This document shows positions 62,278 to 64,000 of a stretch of 64,000 bases of DNA, in pieces. The number at the start of each line of letters is the position of its first letter. Within the stretch, counting starts at the first letter, position 1. This DNA is from Acidobacteriota bacterium (GTDB lineage: Bacteria > Acidobacteriota > Thermoanaerobaculia > Multivoradales > J023). The position numbers were made by a program, and so were the translations under genes. The notes beneath the pieces were generated by a model that was not told the DNA's origin, ran no database searches, and saw only the letters and a program-made list of their open reading frames with translations. The stretch lies in assembly GCA_029263395.1 (NCBI GenBank), contig JAJCXO010000200.1, positions 16,281-80,280 of the forward strand, given 5' to 3'.

Positions 62278-64000
62278 TGCGCCTCGGCGATACGTCCACC
62301 GGCCTCGTCGAGGGCTGAGATCAGGCTACCTTTGGTGAGCAGATCCCCGAAGACATGGGGTTCTTGCCCGGGACGGTAGAGCAGGTAGAAGGGCACCGCG
62401 GCGCGTCCATACCGCGCCATGATTTTGGTGATGCGGTCGTCACGATTCGTCCAGTCGGCTTTCATCGGCACCACGTCGTGCTTCTCGAATGCCTGAGCGA
62501 CGTCGGTGGTCTCGATCACCGCCCGTTCGGTGGCCTTACAGGTCAGGCACCAGTCGGCGGTGAAGTCCACGAACACCGAACGGCCCTGGGCGCGAAGCGC
62601 ATCGAAGCGCGCATCGGAATAGGGCTCCCACCCGGCCAGGGACGTTGGCGAGCCTTTCGTGCTGCCGCCCAGCATCGCGGTCTGCGCCGCGACCACCGCC
62701 ACCACGGCCCATACCGCCAGGATGCCCGCCCGCCCGGTCCAGCCAGGGCTGCGCCCGCTCCACCACAGCGCGAGGGCCACCAGCACCAGGCCGACCAGGC
62801 CCAGTGCCATGCCATGCCGGTCGGTCAGCCCGCCCAGCACCCACAGCAGCCAGACCGCGGTCAGGTACATGGGAAAGGCCAGGAACTGCCTGAAGGCTTC
62901 CATCCACGCGCCGGGCCGGGGCAGCAGTGCGGCCAGTCGCGGCACCAGGCCGATGAGCAGGAAGGGCAGCGCCAGGCCCAGGCCCAACGCAAGGAACACC
63001 AGCAGCGACGCCCACGCCGGCTGCGACAGCGCAAAACCCAGTGCCGGCGCCATGAAGGGCGCGGTGCAGGGGCTGGCCACCACCACCGCCAGGACGCCGG
63101 TGTAGAAGGAACCGGACAGACCGGGTCGCTGCGTCAGCTTCTGGCCCGCACCCATCCACCCGGTTCCGAACTGGGCCACGCCTGACAGCGACAGGCCCAT
63201 GGCGAAGATCACGCCGGCCAGAATCAACACGAACAGCGGCGATTGCAGCTGGAACCCCCAGCCCAGTGCGGCGCCTCCGGCCCGCAGGCCGATCAGGACC
63301 GCGGCCACCGCCACGAAGCTGGCCAGCACTCCGGCGGTGTAGGCCAGAGCGTGGCCGCGCTGACGGGACCGGTCTTCACCGCGAGCCTGCAGCACCGACA
63401 GCGCCTTGATTGCCAGGACCGGAAACACGCAGGGCATGAGGTTGAGAATCAGGCCGCCGAGCAGGGCGAATCCGAGCATCGCGATCAGCGATCGATCAAC
63501 TTCGACCGCCGCGGCGTCCGTTGCGCCTGCCGTTACGTCTGCCGTTGCGGGCACATCGGATTCGGCCCGCAGTGGCGCCACTGCCGCCGCAGGCAGCGCG
63601 GGCACTGCACCGGGCGTGGCGGTCAGCTCGAATGCGCGTGGTTCGGCGCCGTCCTGTCGCACCACCAGCACACCGGCCAGCGGATCCGGGGCTTCGACGA
63701 AGTAGCTCGACAACGTCTGGCTCAGGCGTAGCGCTCCCGAGGGATCGATCTGCGCGCGCTGCGGGGCGGCGTGATTGACCAGATCATTGGCATAGGCATA
63801 GAAGCGCGCCTCGGCCGGGTCTGCCAGCGCCAGTCCCTCGACCGACAGTGAAAAATCTCCGGCTTCGGCGGCATAGCGCGCCGTGCCCGCCGGGACCGGC
63901 TGCGGCAACTGCGCACGCGCCTGGGCAAAGCTGGCCGCCCACGCGCGATCCGGCTCGGGGGGCTGATCGCCGACCGGCAGGCGCAGCTGCAGGTCCGCCT
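62274..64000 (-). CDS. DsbD/ScsB-like thiol:disulfide interchange protein (partial)
   Basis: Transfers electrons from cytoplasmic thioredoxin to periplasmic thiols. The frame is open to the right window edge, so the N-terminus is missing. An extracytoplasmic beta domain is followed by an 8-helix membrane core with paired cysteines (LILNLMPCVFPVLAIKAL and VVASPCTAPFMAP) and a C-terminal thioredoxin domain (FVDFTADWCLTCK). The periplasmic part resembles the ScsB/DipZ-type more than classic E. coli DsbD. The DNA from about 62650 to the edge is visibly GC-richer with strong GCC/GGC codon bias, and the protein reads like gammaproteobacterial (Xanthomonadales-type) homologues; transfer is likely. 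Overlaps the AMMECR1 start. Confidence 0.88.
   Translation of the reverse strand, partial: ADLQLRLPVGDQPPEPDRAWAASFAQARAQLPQPVPAGTARYAAEAGDFSLSVEGLALADPAEARFYAYANDLVNHAAPQRAQIDPSGALRLSQTLSSYFVEAPDPLAGVLVVRQDGAEPRAFELTATPGAVPALPAAAVAPLRAESDVPATADVTAGATDAAAVEVDRSLIAMLGFALLGGLILNLMPCVFPVLAIKALSVLQARGEDRSRQRGHALAYTAGVLASFVAVAAVLIGLRAGGAALGWGFQLQSPLFVLILAGVIFAMGLSLSGVAQFGTGWMGAGQKLTQRPGLSGSFYTGVLAVVVASPCTAPFMAPALGFALSQPAWASLLVFLALGLGLALPFLLIGLVPRLAALLPRPGAWMEAFRQFLAFPMYLTAVWLLWVLGGLTDRHGMALGLVGLVLVALALWWSGRSPGWTGRAGILAVWAVVAVVAAQTAMLGGSTKGSPTSLAGWEPYSDARFDALRAQGRSVFVDFTADWCLTCKATERAVIETTDVAQAFEKHDVVPMKADWTNRDDRITKIMARYGRAAVPFYLLYRPGQEPHVFGDLLTKGSLISALDEAGGRIAEAH

Overview
The window looks like a chromosomal segment of a GC-rich, Gram-negative bacterium. 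The TonB-dependent receptor, lipoproteins and exported proteins show the outer membrane. The mix of eukaryote-like Ser/Thr kinases, large TPR and WD40 proteins, an ECF sigma/VWA anti-sigma pair, a sulfatase-fold lipoprotein ending in LRALGYI, and a myxobacterial-type Cys-rich tail on a GH16 glucanase fits Acidobacteriota (Thermoanaerobaculia-like) best, with Myxococcota as the alternative. This placement is inference from gene content; no rRNA or tRNA gene was recognised.

Layout. 0.5-8.1 kb: NSS-type transporter, a DEAD-box RNA helicase carrying an N-terminal ACT-like (COG3603/CASTOR) domain, a fused 2Fe-2S/molybdopterin hydroxylase and a histidine phosphatase. 8.3-24.4 kb: a signalling block. 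Five same-strand genes encode a hybrid histidine kinase, TonB receptor, TPR protein, PhnD-like binding protein and double-receiver adenylate cyclase. They face a receiver-Ser/Thr kinase with an exported partner, followed by a second membrane-anchored Ser/Thr kinase and a proline-rich secreted protein. 24.5-33.6 kb: transglutaminase-like protein, subtilisin-like protease, RluA pseudouridine synthase, GH16 glucanase, and a haloalkane dehalogenase translationally coupled to an alkaline-phosphatase-superfamily lipoprotein. 33.7-41.1 kb: a remnant of a secreted-protein domain killed by a nonsense codon, then a tightly coupled ECF sigma factor, zinc-finger/VWA anti-sigma and about 1,060-residue exported protein.

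41.2-56.9 kb is an accessory island: a WD40-caspase-EF-hand protein with two small membrane proteins downstream on its strand, a palindrome cluster, a RAYT-type transposase, an AT-richer rlmF abutting an internally deleted IS6-family transposase, a higBA toxin-antitoxin pair whose toxin is frameshifted, an Mrr-like endonuclease, several small unknown genes, and a 5'-truncated TPR gene running into a 42-bp tandem array.

57-64 kb returns to a dense block: pseB, convergent to a leftward series that runs from a DsbD-like protein (cut by the window edge) through an AMMECR1 protein, a GNAT acetyltransferase and a cytidylyltransferase/class-III aminotransferase fusion to an aldo/keto reductase. PseB and the last three suggest an activated amino-sugar (nonulosonate-type) pathway.

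Short tandem duplications recur throughout. Inside reading frames their units are multiples of three (15, 18 or 66 bp); between genes 17-bp units also occur.
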